This document shows, one piece after another, positions 22,626 to 30,219 of a DNA stretch of 32,718 bases. Location: positions 1-32,718 of the forward strand of contig NZ_SMKY01000079.1 of the NCBI RefSeq assembly GCF_004349235.1. The letters are read 5' to 3'. Each line of letters starts with the position of its first letter. Position 1 is the first letter of the stretch. This DNA is from Actinomadura darangshiensis. Lineage in GTDB: Bacteria > Actinomycetota > Actinomycetes > Streptosporangiales > Streptosporangiaceae. The notes below the pieces were generated by a model. It was not told the DNA's origin. It did not search any database and saw only the letters and a list, made by a program, of their open reading frames with translations. Position numbers and translations under genes: made by a program.

Positions 22626-23469
22626 GCTCCCGTCCCGCCGGGATGCGCGGCAGCCGGATCCGGCCGCCGCCGCGCCGGCCGATCAGCCCCTGCGGACGCA
22701 CGATCATCAGTGCCACGAACAGCAGGCCGTAGACGATCTCGTACCACTCGTTCAGCCAGTCGAAGTAGATCGGCAGCAGGCTCAGCGCGACGGCCCCGAG
22801 GGCCGCGCCCCAGAAGTACTCGACCCCGCCGAGCACGCAGTACAGGATGATCAGCAACGCCTGGCGGGGGCCGAACAGCTCCGGATTGATGACCATGAGC
22901 TGGTGCGCGGACAGCGCGCCCGCGACCCCGGTCACGGCGGCGGACGTGGCGAACGCGCCCACCGCGATGCGCGTGATGCGCAAGCCGGACGCCGTCGCGG
23001 CCCGCTCGTCCTCCCGGATCGCCTTGTAGGCGAGGCCGAGCCGGGACCTGCTGAGCAGCACGAGGTAGGCGACGACGATCAGTACGCACCCGAGGACGAG
23101 CGGCACCGTGGTCCCGGTCATCCCGATCATGCCGCTGGCGCCGCCGACGTACTCCCACTGCGAGATCAGCAGGTTGACCAGCTGGGAGAAGATGAACGTG
23201 ATGATGGCGAGGTACAGCATCGACAGCCGCAGCGCCATCCAGCCGATCAGCGCGCCCGCGACCGCCGCCGCGGCGCCGGAGGCGAGCATGGCGAGGGGGA
23301 GCGGCCAGGAGAAGTTGAGCGTCAGGATCGACGCGGTGTAGGCGCCGATCGCCATGAACGCCGTGTGGCCGAACGAGTACTTGCCCGTCGAGACCGCGAT
23401 CCAGTACCCGAGCGCCAGCAGCACGCTGATGCCGACCTGGAGCACGACCGCCTCGGTGAAGCTGGACAT
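22609..23469 (-). CDS. livM: LivM-type ABC transporter permease
   Basis: The 286-residue permease has eight or more hydrophobic segments. Family landmarks are Y-S-F-G-H-T-A-F-M-A-I-G-A-Y near residue 35, the coupling region A-I-R-E-D-E-R-A-A-T-A-S-G near the middle, and V-L-G-G-V-E-Y-F-W-G-A-A-L-G-A. It forms the membrane channel with LivH. Its ATG shares one base with the livH stop (TGATG). The end runs into livG. Confidence 0.92.
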   Translation of the reverse strand: MSSFTEAVVLQVGISVLLALGYWIAVSTGKYSFGHTAFMAIGAYTASILTLNFSWPLPLAMLASGAAAAVAGALIGWMALRLSMLYLAIITFIFSQLVNLLISQWEYVGGASGMIGMTGTTVPLVLGCVLIVVAYLVLLSRSRLGLAYKAIREDERAATASGLRITRIAVGAFATSAAVTGVAGALSAHQLMVINPELFGPRQALLIILYCVLGGVEYFWGAALGAVALSLLPIYFDWLNEWYEIVYGLLFVALMIVRPQGLIGRRGGGRIRLPRIPAGRERESVG

Positions 23470-24347
23470 CAGACCCTCTCAAGCACGCCGGCGTTGCGGC
23501 CGAACAGCCCCTGCGGCCGGACCAGCAGCACGATGCCGACGAGGATGAAGACGATCAGGTCGCGGAGCGTCGCCGACAGGTAGGCCACGGTCAGCGTCTG
23601 GATCAGCCCGATGACCAGGGCCGCGACCACCCCGCCGGTGACGCTGCCGAGCCCGCCCAGCACGATGATCATCAGCGCGGTGAGCGTGGTGGTGAACCCG
23701 TCGAACGGGCTGATCGAGTGGTAGGCCAGCCCGGTCAGCAGGCCCGCCGCCCCGGCCAGCACGCCCGAGAGCGCGAACGTGAGCAGGATGACCCGCTGCA
23801 CCGGCACGCCGAGCAGCCCCGCCATGGTCGCGTCGTCCGACACCGCCCGGATCGCGGTGCCCCACGGGGTGCGTTCCAGGAACAGGTACAGCCCGGCGGT
23901 CAGCAGCGTGGCCAGCAGCAGGATCACCAGCTGCGCGCCGGACACGGTGAGGACGCCGAGGTCGAGCCGGACCCCGGACAGGACGTCCGGCACCGAGCGC
24001 TGGTGGCTGCCGAACGCCTTGGTGACCACGGCGGTCAGCACCAGCCCGCAGCCGAGGCTGCTGAGGATCGACGCCGTCGGGAAGTCCGCGGACACGAACC
24101 GGAACGACAGGTAGTACACCGCCACCGCGACGCCCCCGCCGATCGCGGTGGCGGCGGCGAACGCGACCGGGAACGGCACCGGGGTCTCGGTCATGATGAG
24201 CGCGCCGAGGACGGCGCTCACCATCGCCGTCTCGCCCAGCGCGAAGTTGAGCCGGTCCATGGCGCCGACGACCAGGTTGAAGCCCAGGGCGACCAGGCAG
24301 AAGGTCGCCCCGAGCAACAGGCCGTTGAACAGCTGCTGTGCGAGCAT
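23469..24347 (-). CDS. livH: LivH-type ABC transporter permease
   Basis: The 292-residue permease starts L-F-N-G-L-L-L-G-A-T-F-C-L-V-A-L-G and carries M-D-R-L-N-F-A-L-G-E, the coupling region A-I-R-A-V-S-D-D-A-T-M-A-G-L-L-G and I-V-L-G-G-L-G-S-V-T-G-G, all typical of LivH. It partners LivM. It lies only six bases from the binding-protein gene upstream and overlaps livM by a single base, so the transporter is one translational unit. Confidence 0.93.
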   Translation of the reverse strand: MLAQQLFNGLLLGATFCLVALGFNLVVGAMDRLNFALGETAMVSAVLGALIMTETPVPFPVAFAAATAIGGGVAVAVYYLSFRFVSADFPTASILSSLGCGLVLTAVVTKAFGSHQRSVPDVLSGVRLDLGVLTVSGAQLVILLLATLLTAGLYLFLERTPWGTAIRAVSDDATMAGLLGVPVQRVILLTFALSGVLAGAAGLLTGLAYHSISPFDGFTTTLTALMIIVLGGLGSVTGGVVAALVIGLIQTLTVAYLSATLRDLIVFILVGIVLLVRPQGLFGRNAGVLERV

Positions 24348-24353
24348 CCGCGG

Positions 24354-25538
24354 TCAGCCGGCACTCTTGTCGATCACGAACTTGCCGTTCTGGACGACGG
24401 CCCGGAGCTGGGGCCGCTGCGCGATGCCGTCCTTGAACGTGGTCGCGTCGGCCATGCCCTGGTGGTTCCGCATGCCGTTGAGAGCCTCCTGGACCGCGAC
24501 CCGTCCCTTGACGACGCCGTCCGAATCGCTTTTCACGCCCTTCTCCTCGATGGCCTTGGCGATCATGTGCACCGCGTCGAACGCGTAGGCGAAGTTGAGC
24601 GGGATCTCGGCCTGGCCGCTGGCCGCCTGCGCCTTGTCCAGCAGGGCCTTCGCGGCGGGGGCCGCGCTGTGCGGGTCGTACTGGGCCGCGGCCAGGGTGC
24701 CCTCGGTGGCCTTGCCGCCGGCCGCGACGTAGGCGGCGCCGCCGGACTGCAGCGAGCCGGTGCCGAGCAGCGTGAAGGTCTGGCCCTGGCTCCGCACCTC
24801 CCGCGCGATGCGGCCGGCGTCGTCCGGGCCGGCGGCGAGGGCCAGCACGTCGGGCTTCGCGGACGCGACCGAGGTGACCTGCGAGGCGAAGCTGGAGTCG
24901 CCGCTCTTGAACGTCGCCGTCTTCACGACCTGGACGCCGGTGCTCCCGAACACGCTCCGGAACAGGTCGGCCTGCGCCTTCGTGGTCGCGTTGGCCTCGT
25001 CGCCGATGATCGCGGCGCGCTTCAGGCCCTTCTCCTGGACGATCTTGGTGAGCACAGGGGTGCTGTTGTCGGCGTCCGGCTGGGCGATCGTGAAGCCGTA
25101 CGGGCGGGCGTTCTCCAGCACGCCGGGCCGGGCCGCGCCGGGGCTCACGATCGGCACCTTGAGCTTGTTGGCCGCGGTGCAGGCGACCTCGCAGCCGGCG
25201 CTGTCGACCGGGCCGACGATCGCGAGGACCTTCTGCTTGGTGGCCAGCTGCGGAATCAGCGTCGCGGTGGTGGCCGGGTTGTTCTGGCTGTCGACCTTGA
25301 CCAGCTCGACCTCGGTGCCGCCGATGCCGCCCGCCTCGTTCAGCAGTTTCACCGCGTACGCGGCACCCGCCTCCATCGTCTTGGCGTTGCTGGCGAACGG
25401 ACCGGCGGAGCTGGTGACGAGGCCGATCCTGTAGACGGCGGCGCCGCCGGAGCCGGAACCTTCGCCGCAGGCCGCCAGGACCAGCGTGGCGGCGGTCAGC
25501 CCGGCCGTGACGCGCCCTGCGGTGCCGGCTCTGATCAT
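24354..25538 (-). CDS. livK: LivK-type extracellular substrate-binding lipoprotein
   Basis: The 394-residue protein begins with a lipoprotein signal, lipobox L-A-A-C with the lipidated Cys at 24, then a Gly/Ser linker. The Peripla_BP_6 fold follows (I-G-L-V-T-S-S-A-G-P-F-A, A-I-V-G-P-V-D-S-A-G, I-V-S-P-G-A-A, a second lobe from about residue 150, and F-A-Y-A-F-D-A-V-H-M-I). It captures the ligand outside the membrane for LivHMGF. The neighbours (SDRs, hydrolase, cupin) argue for an aromatic or organic acid rather than leucine; that is inference. ATG 25538 has GAAGGGAT upstream. Its promoter overlaps a perfect inverted repeat at 25643-25673. Confidence 0.92.
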   Translation of the reverse strand: MIRAGTAGRVTAGLTAATLVLAACGEGSGSGGAAVYRIGLVTSSAGPFASNAKTMEAGAAYAVKLLNEAGGIGGTEVELVKVDSQNNPATTATLIPQLATKQKVLAIVGPVDSAGCEVACTAANKLKVPIVSPGAARPGVLENARPYGFTIAQPDADNSTPVLTKIVQEKGLKRAAIIGDEANATTKAQADLFRSVFGSTGVQVVKTATFKSGDSSFASQVTSVASAKPDVLALAAGPDDAGRIAREVRSQGQTFTLLGTGSLQSGGAAYVAAGGKATEGTLAAAQYDPHSAAPAAKALLDKAQAASGQAEIPLNFAYAFDAVHMIAKAIEEKGVKSDSDGVVKGRVAVQEALNGMRNHQGMADATTFKDGIAQRPQLRAVVQNGKFVIDKSAG

Positions 25539-25642
25539 CGTGGGATCCCTTCGTCTGTGTGTGCGAAGCGCCCGCGTGGACCCGGGGCACAGGGATGTCG
25601 GATGGACGTGTCAGAGGGAGGGAGCCCGGTGGCCGATGTTCT

Positions 25643-25673
25643 CTATTCTCCAGAATCGTTCTCTGGAGAATAG
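25643..25673. promoter_or_regulatory. Perfect 12-bp inverted repeat (operator A) over the livK promoter
   Basis: CTATTCTCCAGA and its exact reverse complement flank seven bases. The core CAGAATCGTTCTCTG (25651-25665) fits the CAGAA-N5-TTCTG pattern seen at two other promoters, with one mismatch. On the minus strand TATTCT (25672-25667) forms a -10 box, 17 bases from TTTACG (25695-25690), so a bound protein would block the livK promoter. The rest of the 219-base gap shows nothing further. Confidence 0.7.
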
Positions 25674-25757
25674 CGATCGTGGGGTCGTCCGTAAAGGTCT
25701 TTCCGGGCTCTACCTCGGCTGATGTGCGCGCCGGGCGGGACGGTGCGGGCGGTCAGG

Positions 25758-26531
25758 TCAGCCGTGGGTCCAGCCGCCGTCGACGTTGACGACCTGGCCG
25801 GTGATGAAGTCCGAGTCCGGCGAGCACAGGAACACCACCGCGCCGGAGAGGTCGTCCGGGACGCCGACCACGGGCAGGCACTGCTCGCTCTTCATGCGCT
25901 CCCGGAGCGCCAGCGCCGCCTCCGGCGTGTGCACCGTCTTCCTGGTCTCGACCGGGATGTAGCCGGGGGCGATCGCGTTCACCCGGATCCCGTCCGGGCC
26001 GAGCTCGCGGGAAAGGGCCCGGGTCAGGCCGACCACCCCGGCCTTGGCCGTGACGTACGGGGCGAGCCCGGCCGGCAGGCCCTTCGCCACCATCGTCGAC
26101 GTGACGTTCACGATCTTGCCGTAGCCCGCCGCCCGCATGTGCGGGACGACCGCGGTCGCGCACAGCCACTGGCCGGTCAGGTTGACGTCGAGCACCCTGG
26201 TCCACTCCGCCCGGCTGAACGAGTCGAAGGGGGCGGTCGGCAGCAGCGCGCCTCCGGCGTTGTTGACCAGCGCGTCGACCCGTCCCCAGCGGTCGGCCAC
26301 CGCGCCGACGAACGCGCCGACCTGCTCGGCGTCGGTGACGTCGGCCTCGTGCGCGGTCACCCGGCCTGCGCCCGCCACGGCGGCGATGGCCTCGGCCGCG
26401 GACCGCGCCGCGTCCCCCGCGATGTCGACGACGGCGACACGGGTCCCCGCCTCCGCCAGCCGGGCGGCGTACGCCCGGCCCAGCCCCTGCCCCGCTCCGG
26501 TGACGATCGCCACCCGCTCGGCCGCGGTCAC
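25758..26531 (-). CDS. SDR family NAD(P)-dependent oxidoreductase
   Basis: The 257-residue classical SDR has T-G-A-G-Q-G-L-G-R (11-19), D37 after beta2 (favouring NAD), N-N-A-G-G at 90-94, S145, Y159 and K163, and the C-terminal F-I-T-G-Q-V-V-N-V-D-G-G. GTG 26531 overlaps the upstream UGSC-like stop (GTGA); codons further up in this frame are shadows of that gene. It is the last gene of the VOC operon. The substrate is probably a hydroxyacyl or alicyclic alcohol intermediate, which is inference from context. Confidence 0.9.
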   Translation of the reverse strand: MTAAERVAIVTGAGQGLGRAYAARLAEAGTRVAVVDIAGDAARSAAEAIAAVAGAGRVTAHEADVTDAEQVGAFVGAVADRWGRVDALVNNAGGALLPTAPFDSFSRAEWTRVLDVNLTGQWLCATAVVPHMRAAGYGKIVNVTSTMVAKGLPAGLAPYVTAKAGVVGLTRALSRELGPDGIRVNAIAPGYIPVETRKTVHTPEAALALRERMKSEQCLPVVGVPDDLSGAVVFLCSPDSDFITGQVVNVDGGWTHG

Positions 26532-27055
26532 CGGCCCGCCCGCCCGCGGATCTGGCCGCTCGCGTCGTCGGCGCGCGCGGCGAGCAGGTCGCCGGTCAGC
26601 GAGCCGAGCGGATGGTCGATGACGGTGAGCGGCAGGTCGGGGACGCCCGCCGCCCGCGCGGCGATCCGGGCCGTGGTGACCAGCTCGGACGTGCACACGA
26701 CATAGGACGGGACCCCTCGGCGTTCGAGCGCGATCGCGTCCCGCACCGTGCACGAGCAGCAGCCGGCGCAGTCGCCGACACCGGTCACCACCACGTCGCA
26801 GTTCGCGGCCAGGTCGTCGAGCATCTCGGCGGAGGCGACCCGGCCGATGCCGGGCTTGCGCGCCCAGCCGGCGTCCCGTGCCCCGTCCTCCCGCAGCCGC
26901 GCGGACAGCAGCCGCAGGAAGCGGTCGCTGTTCGGCTTGCCGTTGTCGAGGTATCCGATCGCGAGCCCGGACAGCGACGCGGGCCGGGGCAGCGACCCCG
27001 TGGTCTCCCGCGGGGCCTCGGCGGTCGGATCGAGGACGACCAGTGGTCCGGTCAT
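26528..27055 (-). CDS. UGSC-like Cys-rich redox protein (Cys form)
   Basis: The 175-residue protein has a strand/helix layout ending in a G-V-G-D-C-A-G-C-C-S-C-T-V-R-D motif (C96, C99, C100, C102). I relate this to the UGSC selenoprotein family, in which the first position is often selenocysteine; here it is Cys. After it come helix A-I-A-L-E-R-R-G and strand V-P-S-Y-V-V-C-T-S-E-L. A thiol-redox or thiol-nucleophile role is plausible, but the biochemical function of the family is not established to my knowledge. It overlaps both neighbours (ATGA, GTGA) and is probably a partner of the 365-residue protein encoded just before it. Confidence 0.65.
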   Translation of the reverse strand: MTGPLVVLDPTAEAPRETTGSLPRPASLSGLAIGYLDNGKPNSDRFLRLLSARLREDGARDAGWARKPGIGRVASAEMLDDLAANCDVVVTGVGDCAGCCSCTVRDAIALERRGVPSYVVCTSELVTTARIAARAAGVPDLPLTVIDHPLGSLTGDLLAARADDASGQIRGRAGR

Positions 27056-28149
27056 GGCGTCTCCCCTTGCGGTATCCCGCTCTGCGGTATCCGGCTCTGC
27101 GGTATCCGGCAGCGCTCCGTCTCCTGGGCGGAGAGCGCCTCGGTCACGGGCGCGGACTCGTGGCCACCGACCCAGTACGGGATGACCGCGGAGTAGCCGT
27201 AGAGATCACCGCCGGCGACGGTGATCAGGATGTCCTCGGGCCGCCGGACGACGGTGCGCGCCTCGTCCTCGCCGTCCGGGCCCGGTGCGCCCGGCAGCCG
27301 TCCCGCGCGCCGGAGTGCCCCGGCGCTGCGCCGGGCCAGGCGGAACAGTTCCGCGCGGACGTCCGCGCGGCCCATCCCGGCCTGCCGCATGACCGCGGCG
27401 TGCCGGGGGCCGAGCACCACGACGACGCTGCCGCCCGTGTAGTGGCAGGGCAGCATCGTGTCGGCGATCGTGGCGAGGATCGGGCCGGGCTCGCTCGCCC
27501 AGTCGTTGCGCGCGTTGACCGGCGCCTCGCCCGCGAACACCGTCACCGCGCTCTGCTCGGCCGGCACGCCCCGCTCGGCGTGCAGCGGTTCCCACGCGTC
27601 CGGGAGGTCCCTGCTCTCGCCGATGCAGTAGGTGTACTTGCCCGGATGCCCGAAGGTGGCCTTGTCCAGGACGCCCGGTACGCCGCCGCACAGGTTCTGC
27701 AGGATGAGCCGCACCGCCCGGCCGATCGTGGCGTTGGCGTGGTGGCCGGGCCCGAACAGGCTGAACGAGGTGTTGACGTTCAGCTGGTCGACCACCGGCC
27801 CGCTGATGATCAGCAGCGGCGCGGTGGCGCCGCTGACCGTGGTGCTGTGCAGGTTGAACGGCTCGCGGGTGAGGGCGCGGACCGTCGCGGCGAGCACCGA
27901 CATGTACTCCTCGCGGCAGCCCGCGGCGACCGCGTTGACCGCGATCTTCTCCAGCGTGAGCGCCTGTCCCTGCTCGGGCAGCCGCCCGATCACCTGGCCG
28001 GCCGGCAGGCCCGCCGCGGCCACGAACCGCTCGACCCGTTCCGGCGTGGGCGGGACGACGGGCAGCCCGTCGCCCCAGCCGTTCCGGGTGAACAGGTCCT
28101 GCGCCGCCTCGTCGCCGGCCACCGTGTGCCGGGTGGACGCGAGCGTCAT
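27052..28149 (-). CDS. Uncharacterised 365-residue protein co-encoded with a UGSC-like protein
   Basis: The product starts near a N-G-W-G-D-G-L-P-V-V-P-P-T-P-E-R-V motif (residues 23-39). It continues through V-I-G-R-L-P-E, K-I-A-V-N-A-V-A-A-G-C, H-S-T-T-V-S-G-A-T-A-P-L-L-I-I-S-G-P and Y-C-I-G-E-S. I cannot assign an enzyme class. It has no signal peptide or clear membrane span. The C-terminus carries three copies of an I-P-Q repeat from a 15-base tandem repeat, which looks like a recent tail extension. ATG 28149 overlaps the VOC stop (ATGA), and its own stop overlaps the UGSC start, so the two proteins are likely made together and may form one complex. Confidence 0.7.
   Translation of the reverse strand: MTLASTRHTVAGDEAAQDLFTRNGWGDGLPVVPPTPERVERFVAAAGLPAGQVIGRLPEQGQALTLEKIAVNAVAAGCREEYMSVLAATVRALTREPFNLHSTTVSGATAPLLIISGPVVDQLNVNTSFSLFGPGHHANATIGRAVRLILQNLCGGVPGVLDKATFGHPGKYTYCIGESRDLPDAWEPLHAERGVPAEQSAVTVFAGEAPVNARNDWASEPGPILATIADTMLPCHYTGGSVVVVLGPRHAAVMRQAGMGRADVRAELFRLARRSAGALRRAGRLPGAPGPDGEDEARTVVRRPEDILITVAGGDLYGYSAVIPYWVGGHESAPVTEALSAQETERCRIPQSRIPQSGIPQGETP
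27065..27109. repeat. Three tandem 15-bp repeats inside a coding 3' end
   Basis: CTCTGCGGTATCCGG occurs twice exactly (27080-27094, 27095-27109) and once diverged (27065-27079). On the minus strand the repeats encode R-I-P-Q-S, G-I-P-Q-G type units at the extreme C-terminus of the 365-residue protein. The length is a multiple of three, so copy number can vary without shifting frame. Confidence 0.85.
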
Positions 28150-28658
28150 GGGGCGGCCGGGCCGTGCTCGTCCTGCCAGGCCTTGACCGCCTTCTCCGCG
28201 GCCGCGGCGTCGTCGTCGTTCAGGGGCCGGTTCTGGTAGGTCAGCTCCAGGCGCACGCCGTTGGGGTCGAAGAAGTAGATCGACGACCAGATGCCCTCGT
28301 GGTCGACGACGCCCCGCACCTCGACACCGGCCGCGACCAGGCGGTCGCGGGCGGCCTCCACCTCCTCCAGGCTGTCCAGGGAGAGGGCGAGGTGCGGTGC
28401 CCAGCGCGGCAGCGGGGACTCGTGGTGGTCGGTGTCGACGCCCTCGATCTCGAAGAACGCGATGCACGAGCCGTTCTCCATCTCGAAGAACGTGTGCAGG
28501 AAGGACGTCCGCTCGCCGGTGCTGCCCACGCTGTCGTCCATGGCGTAGCCGACGAGCCGCATGCCGAGCAGCTCGGTGTAGAAGCGCTTGGTCGCGGCGG
28601 TGTCACGGGTCACGTACGCGACGTGGTTGAGGCCCCGGGGGCGGGTGAATCCGGTCAT
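28146..28658 (-). CDS. VOC family protein (glyoxalase/extradiol dioxygenase-like)
   Basis: The 170-residue protein has two beta-alpha-beta-beta-beta modules with likely metal ligands H12 (L-N-H-V-A-Y), E70, H89 (A-P-H-L-A-L) and E138 (G-V-R-L-E-L-T-Y). The Y-F-F-D-P-N-G-V-R-L-E motif is typical of VOC enzymes. Single-domain VOC proteins include glyoxalases, epimerases, resistance proteins and short type I extradiol dioxygenases. In this catabolic setting ring cleavage or isomerisation is attractive but unproven. ATG 28658 has GAGAGG six bases upstream. It is the first gene of the leftward VOC operon, driven from a promoter overlapping operator B. Confidence 0.87.
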   Translation of the reverse strand: MTGFTRPRGLNHVAYVTRDTAATKRFYTELLGMRLVGYAMDDSVGSTGERTSFLHTFFEMENGSCIAFFEIEGVDTDHHESPLPRWAPHLALSLDSLEEVEAARDRLVAAGVEVRGVVDHEGIWSSIYFFDPNGVRLELTYQNRPLNDDDAAAAEKAVKAWQDEHGPAAP

Positions 28659-28692
28659 GGCCAGCCTCTCTGCCGGTCCGGAGGGTGTCTCG

Positions 28693-28738
28693 TTGATTTC
28701 TTCAATGCAGAATGCTTTTCTGTCCTTCTGGATGTCAA
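28693..28738. promoter_or_regulatory. Divergent promoters with shared operator B
   Basis: On the minus strand TTGACA (28738-28733) and CATTCT (28714-28709), 18 bases apart, should serve the VOC operon. On the plus strand TTGATT (28693-28698) and TTTTCT (28716-28721), 17 bases apart, may serve the DUF3237 gene. The palindrome CAGAA-TGCTT-TTCTG (28708-28722) overlaps both -10 boxes, so one bound regulator could repress both directions. Confidence 0.6.
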
Positions 28739-28767
28739 GCCCTCACGGGCGGCCTGGAGGAGACCGA

Positions 28768-29196
28768 GTGAGCATCGAGCTGGACCCGCTGGGCACGCTG
28801 ACCATCACGATCGAGCGGCAGACGAAGCTGCCGTCGACGCCCCAGGGCGGCCGGCTGATCGGGGAGGCCGCGACCTGCCGGTGGGAGGGGGAGCACGTCC
28901 GGGCGAGCCAGCTCGGACGCAGCGCGAGCGACTGGGTGCGCGTCCACGCGGACTCGACGGTCAGCGTGGACGCCCGGATCCTGCTGCGCACCGACGACGG
29001 CGCCGTCATCGCGATGACCTACCGCGGGAAGGCGGACCGGCCGCCCGCGGACGGGGGCGTCATCTTCACCGCGCCCACCTTCGAGACCGACGACGAGCGG
29101 TACGGGTGGCTGAACCGGATCCAGGCGGTGGGCATGGGCCGCCGGACCGGCGACACGCTCGTCTACGAGCTGTACGCGCTGACCGCCGGAGCCTGA
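28768..29196 (+). CDS. DUF3237 domain-containing protein
   Basis: GTG 28768 follows GGAGGAGA at 28756-28763, which fixes the start. The 142-residue product fits the DUF3237 beta-barrel pattern: G-G-R-L-I-G-E-A, a central S-D-W-V-R-V-H-A-D-S-T-V-S-V-D-A-R-I-L-L, then T-D-D-G-A-V-I-A-M-T-Y-R-G, and a W-L-N-R-I-Q-A-V-G closing segment. The family has no established reaction, but it recurs in aromatic and steroid catabolic clusters. It is divergent from the VOC operon across operator B, so it is probably co-regulated. Confidence 0.85.
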   Translation: MSIELDPLGTLTITIERQTKLPSTPQGGRLIGEAATCRWEGEHVRASQLGRSASDWVRVHADSTVSVDARILLRTDDGAVIAMTYRGKADRPPADGGVIFTAPTFETDDERYGWLNRIQAVGMGRRTGDTLVYELYALTAGA

Positions 29197-29199
29197 CGG

Positions 29200-29233
29200 C
29201 CTCCCGGAGCCCGCCGGCACGGCGCCGGAGGCG
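29200..29233 (+). terminator. Possible hairpin after the DUF3237 gene
   Basis: GCCTCC and GGAGGC, extended by CGG/CCG with one bulge, flank a 17-base loop just after the stop. The loop is long and there is no T-run, so this is weak evidence. The rest of the 128-base gap before the IclR gene shows no clear promoter. Confidence 0.25.
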
Positions 29234-29324
29234 GTCCGCGTCGCCGGCATCGGAGCGATAATGGGCAGCGGTTCCCGCCATGCTCAAGACACGCACTCCA
29301 TGCTGACCGCCAGAAAGGGCGCCG

Positions 29325-30134
29325 ATGCCCGACCATGCAGGAAGTCCGGACGCGGATCCGCTGAGCGAGCCGGAGTACTCGGCACCCCCGCAGTACCCGA
29401 TCGAGTCCGTGGACAACGCCCTCCGGCTGCTCTGGCTGATCGGCGAACGGGGCGCGCTGCGCCTGACCGACGCGGGGGACCACCTCGGCGTGGCCTCGTC
29501 GACCGCGCACCGGCTCCTCGCGATGCTGCAGTACCGGGGTTTCGTCCGGCAGAACCGCCAGTCCCGGATGTACGAGCCGGGGCCGTCGATCGACAAGATC
29601 GCCTTCTCCCTGCTGGCCCGCCTCGACGTGCGCGAACGCGCTCGTCCCGTGCTGGAGCGCCTCAATGCCGAGCTGCGCGAGACCGTCCACCTCGGACGCC
29701 TCGAAGGGCAGCTGGTCCACTTCATCGACTCGATCGAGAGCCCGCGGGCCGTTCGCGTCGGATCGCGCCTCGGCCGGTCCATGCTCGCGCACTGCACCTC
29801 GACGGGAAAGGCGATGCTGGCCCAGCTGCCGGATGCCGGCCTGGTGGAGCTGTATCCCGAGCCGAAGCTGGAGCAGATGACCAGCGAGTCGATCGACACC
29901 CGCGACGCCCTGCTGGACGAGCTGCGCGAAGTGCGCCGCAAGGGCTACGCCACCAGCAAGGAGGAGAGCGAGGACGGCGTGGCGTCGGTGGCCGTGGCGC
30001 TGCCCCGTTCGAGCCGCACACCGCTGGCACTGAACATCTCCGTCCCCGTGAACCGCATGAACGCCGCCACCCGCCGCGCCATCGCCGCCGCGCTCACCGA
30101 AGCGGTGAAGGAGATCGACGAGCTGATCATCTAG
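29325..30134 (+). CDS. IclR family transcriptional regulator (liv/VOC regulon candidate)
   Basis: The 269-residue protein has an IclR winged helix-turn-helix at about residues 27-85 (V-D-N-A-L-R-L-L-W-L-I, V-A-S-S-T-A-H-R-L-L-A-M-L, G-F-V-R-Q). The effector domain has H-C-T-S-T-G-K-A-M-L-A-Q and Y-A-T-S-K-E-E-S-E-D-G-V-A-S-V-A-V-A-L-P. ATG 29325 has AAAGGG five bases before it. It lies in the middle of four transcription units, of which three promoter regions carry a shared 15-bp palindrome. IclR proteins commonly bind 13-15 bp palindromes, so this is the most economical candidate for the regulator. The AraC regulator at 31224 is a less likely alternative. Confidence 0.92.
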   Translation: MPDHAGSPDADPLSEPEYSAPPQYPIESVDNALRLLWLIGERGALRLTDAGDHLGVASSTAHRLLAMLQYRGFVRQNRQSRMYEPGPSIDKIAFSLLARLDVRERARPVLERLNAELRETVHLGRLEGQLVHFIDSIESPRAVRVGSRLGRSMLAHCTSTGKAMLAQLPDAGLVELYPEPKLEQMTSESIDTRDALLDELREVRRKGYATSKEESEDGVASVAVALPRSSRTPLALNISVPVNRMNAATRRAIAAALTEAVKEIDELII

Positions 30135-30164
30135 CTCGGGAGCCCGCCCCCCGGGTCTGCCTTA

Positions 30165-30179
30165 CAGAAAATATTTCTG
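30165..30179. promoter_or_regulatory. Palindromic operator C upstream of the LLM oxidoreductase
   Basis: CAGAA-AATAT-TTCTG is a perfect 15-bp palindrome 40 bases before the oxidoreductase start. It matches operators A and B in both half-sites and spacing. A -10 box could lie within its AT-rich centre, but no clear -35 is visible. Confidence 0.65.
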
Positions 30180-30219
30180 CCATGATGCGGCCACGGGTCC
30201 GACGAAGAGGGGCGGCGGG

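Noticed and set aside
23479..25673. Long overlapping frames on both strands through livH and livK
   Set aside because: They have shadow-frame composition; the true livH and livK reading frames carry the family motifs and coupled starts.
27065..27109. Tandem 15-bp repeats considered as CRISPR-like
   Set aside because: There are no spacers, the units are adjacent and in frame within a coding end, and no cas gene is present.
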